Assembly (NCBI GenBank): GCA_964429235.1
Contig: CAYSAQ010000003.1
Coordinates: forward strand, 113,668-177,667
Direction: 5' to 3'
DNA: 64,000 nucleotides
Source: CAYSAQ01 sp964429235
GTDB lineage: Bacteria; Margulisbacteria; Riflemargulisbacteria; GWF2-35-9; DYQY01
In this document: one piece after another, positions 63,083 through 64,000 of the stretch
How positions within the stretch are numbered: the stretch's first letter is position 1
Layout of the letters: every line of letters starts with the position of its first letter
Notes under the pieces: model-generated
Seen by the model: the letters and a program-made list of their open reading frames with translations, nothing else
The model's database searches: none
Told to the model about the DNA's origin: nothing
Made by a program: the position numbers and the translations under genes

Positions 63083-63842
63083 CTTTTTCTAGCTTTTCTC
63101 TTTCAAGAGGAGGTAAATAACCGGCTAGTTTTTCTTTTATAGTTCTCGGATTATCTCCTGCTTGAATGGCCATAATTCCTGCAATAATAAGTTCTTTGGA
63201 GAACATTTCTTGCTTTGATCGTATTTGGAGTTTTGCTGATATTGGAATAAATATAAAGTTTGCAGCTACTGCACCATAGAATGTTGTTAGTAGTGCAACA
63301 GCCATTGAAGGACCAACACTTGAGGGGTCGTCTAATGTTTTCAACATCAAGATTAACCCAATAATTGTACCTACCATGCCCCAAGCTGGAGAATATTCTC
63401 CTAATGTAGCAAATATATTCTTGCCAAGTTGGTGTCTTTCTTCAACAGCATCTTTTTCAATTCGCAAAACCGCTAAAACAGTTTCTTCATCACTGCCATC
63501 TACAACTAATCTTAGTCCTTTTACTAAAAAGGGTATTGTTACATTACTTAGTTCTTTATCAAGAGCAAGAATCCCTTCTCTACGTGATTTATCTGATAAT
63601 GAAAGAATAGTTTCTAGTATGTAAATTGGATCATCTACTGAACTATTAAATGCAATTTTAGCAATCTTTATACTACTTATCACTTGTTCCATTGAGTAGG
63701 CAATGAAAATAGATCCAGCAGTGCCTCCAAAGGTTACTAGCATAGACGGGGGGTTGATGAAAGAAGGCACCGAACTTATCCCCATCCCGAAAACTAGAAA
63801 GAATGTACCTAATACTAAACCTAATAAGGTCGCGCTATCCAT
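63072..63842 (-). CDS. motA: Flagellar motor stator protein MotA
   Basis: MotA forms the rotating ring of the stator and contacts FliG through its large cytoplasmic loop. The 256-residue protein has four membrane helices (about 4-22, 30-50, 150-175 and 185-208), the loop with the charged helix RREGILALDKEL, and the conserved EYSPAWGMVGTIIGLILML with the functional Pro. The size and PAWGMVGT motif fit the PomA/MotP-like branch. It starts 14 bases after flgE. Confidence 0.96.
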   Translation of the reverse strand: MDSATLLGLVLGTFFLVFGMGISSVPSFINPPSMLVTFGGTAGSIFIAYSMEQVISSIKIAKIAFNSSVDDPIYILETILSLSDKSRREGILALDKELSNVTIPFLVKGLRLVVDGSDEETVLAVLRIEKDAVEERHQLGKNIFATLGEYSPAWGMVGTIIGLILMLKTLDDPSSVGPSMAVALLTTFYGAVAANFIFIPISAKLQIRSKQEMFSKELIIAGIMAIQAGDNPRTIKEKLAGYLPPLEREKLEKDGK

Positions 63843-63856
63843 AGTAAATTACCCTA

Positions 63857-64000
63857 CTACCTCTTCATATTTACCAAGGTTTGAAGCATTTCATCACCAG
63901 TTGTGATAATTTTTGAGTTAGCTTGGAAACCTCTTTGGTAAATAATCATGTTTGCAAATTCTTCAGCAATATCTACATTGGACATTTCTAACGTACCAGC
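63857..64000 (-). CDS. flgE: Flagellar hook protein FlgE, C-terminal 47 residues (5' end outside window)
   Basis: The frame runs in from the window edge and ends at TAG (63859-63857), followed at once by a second TAG. The 47 residues carry the C-terminal signature of rod/hook proteins: LEMSNVDIAEEFANMI, YQRGFQANSK and TTGDEMLQTLVNMKR. The SNVD-AEEF wording and the LVNMKR ending fit FlgE better than FlgF or FlgG. It is the first gene visible of the motA-motB-fliLNOPQR-flhB run. It is too short to have been listed as a full open reading frame. Confidence 0.9.
   Translation of the reverse strand, partial: AGTLEMSNVDIAEEFANMIIYQRGFQANSKIITTGDEMLQTLVNMKR

Noticed and set aside
1..64000. tRNA, rRNA, insertion sequence, prophage or integrase genes
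   Set aside because: None was recognised on either strand; all spaces between genes are under about 220 bases.

Overview
This is a 64 kb AT-rich window from a flagellated bacterium with a chemotaxis system, a primary RpoD-type sigma factor, RNase Y, bactofilin and an Rnf-type redox pump. Housekeeping proteins (RecA, MetK, RNase Y, RimO) are clearly bacterial and no plasmid, phage or transposon gene was seen, so this looks like ordinary chromosome. A giant Ig-like surface protein, low GC, Rnf and flagella together are reminiscent of poorly cultured lineages such as Margulisbacteria (WOR-1), Elusimicrobiota or Omnitrophota. That placement is a guess: no rRNA is present to settle it.

Layout. 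(1) 1-27315, plus strand: the 3' part of one giant gene, open from the first base of the window, encoding at least 9,104 residues of tandem Ig/FN3-like modules and ending in a FlgD-like Ig domain. (2) 27334-30420, plus: membrane-anchored CysE-type acetyltransferase, CheD, an HDOD protein and FliM. (3) 30401-37249, minus: metK-rimO-pgsA-cinA-recA-rny-ymdB, tightly packed. (4) 37464-40039: GAF/PP2C phosphatase and STAS protein (plus) facing a lone response regulator (minus), a partial partner-switching module without its kinase. (5) 40104-45063, minus: ferredoxin, rpoD, cheA, cheY-like gene, a seven-helix membrane protein and tsaC. (6) 45145-51982, minus: degenerate class III aminotransferase, bactofilin, rnfE-C-D-G, phosphohexomutase, 5-formyl-THF cyclo-ligase, nearly gap-free. 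(7) 52055-53741: rfbC, a possible kinase-like protein and RNase HI. (8) 53856-58154, plus: three unrecognised genes in one apparent operon. (9) 58151-64000, minus: flgE (partial)-motA-motB-fliL-fliN-fliO-fliP-fliQ-fliR-flhB.

How it works together: regions 2, 5 and 9 supply motor, switch, export gate and part of chemotaxis. Region 6 joins cell-shape, wall-precursor and membrane redox genes. The giant protein is presumably exported and surface-exposed, but its N-terminus lies outside the window.

The strongest leads are: a rimO gene with no ATG/GTG/TTG start that can include its conserved N-terminal Cys, apparently starting at ATC; an aminotransferase-fold protein with Gln in place of the PLP lysine; five genes whose -10 box lies 7-10 bases before the start codon, suggesting leaderless transcripts; an Rnf cluster without rnfA/rnfB; the unrecognised three-gene operon facing flhB; and the repeat architecture of the giant protein.
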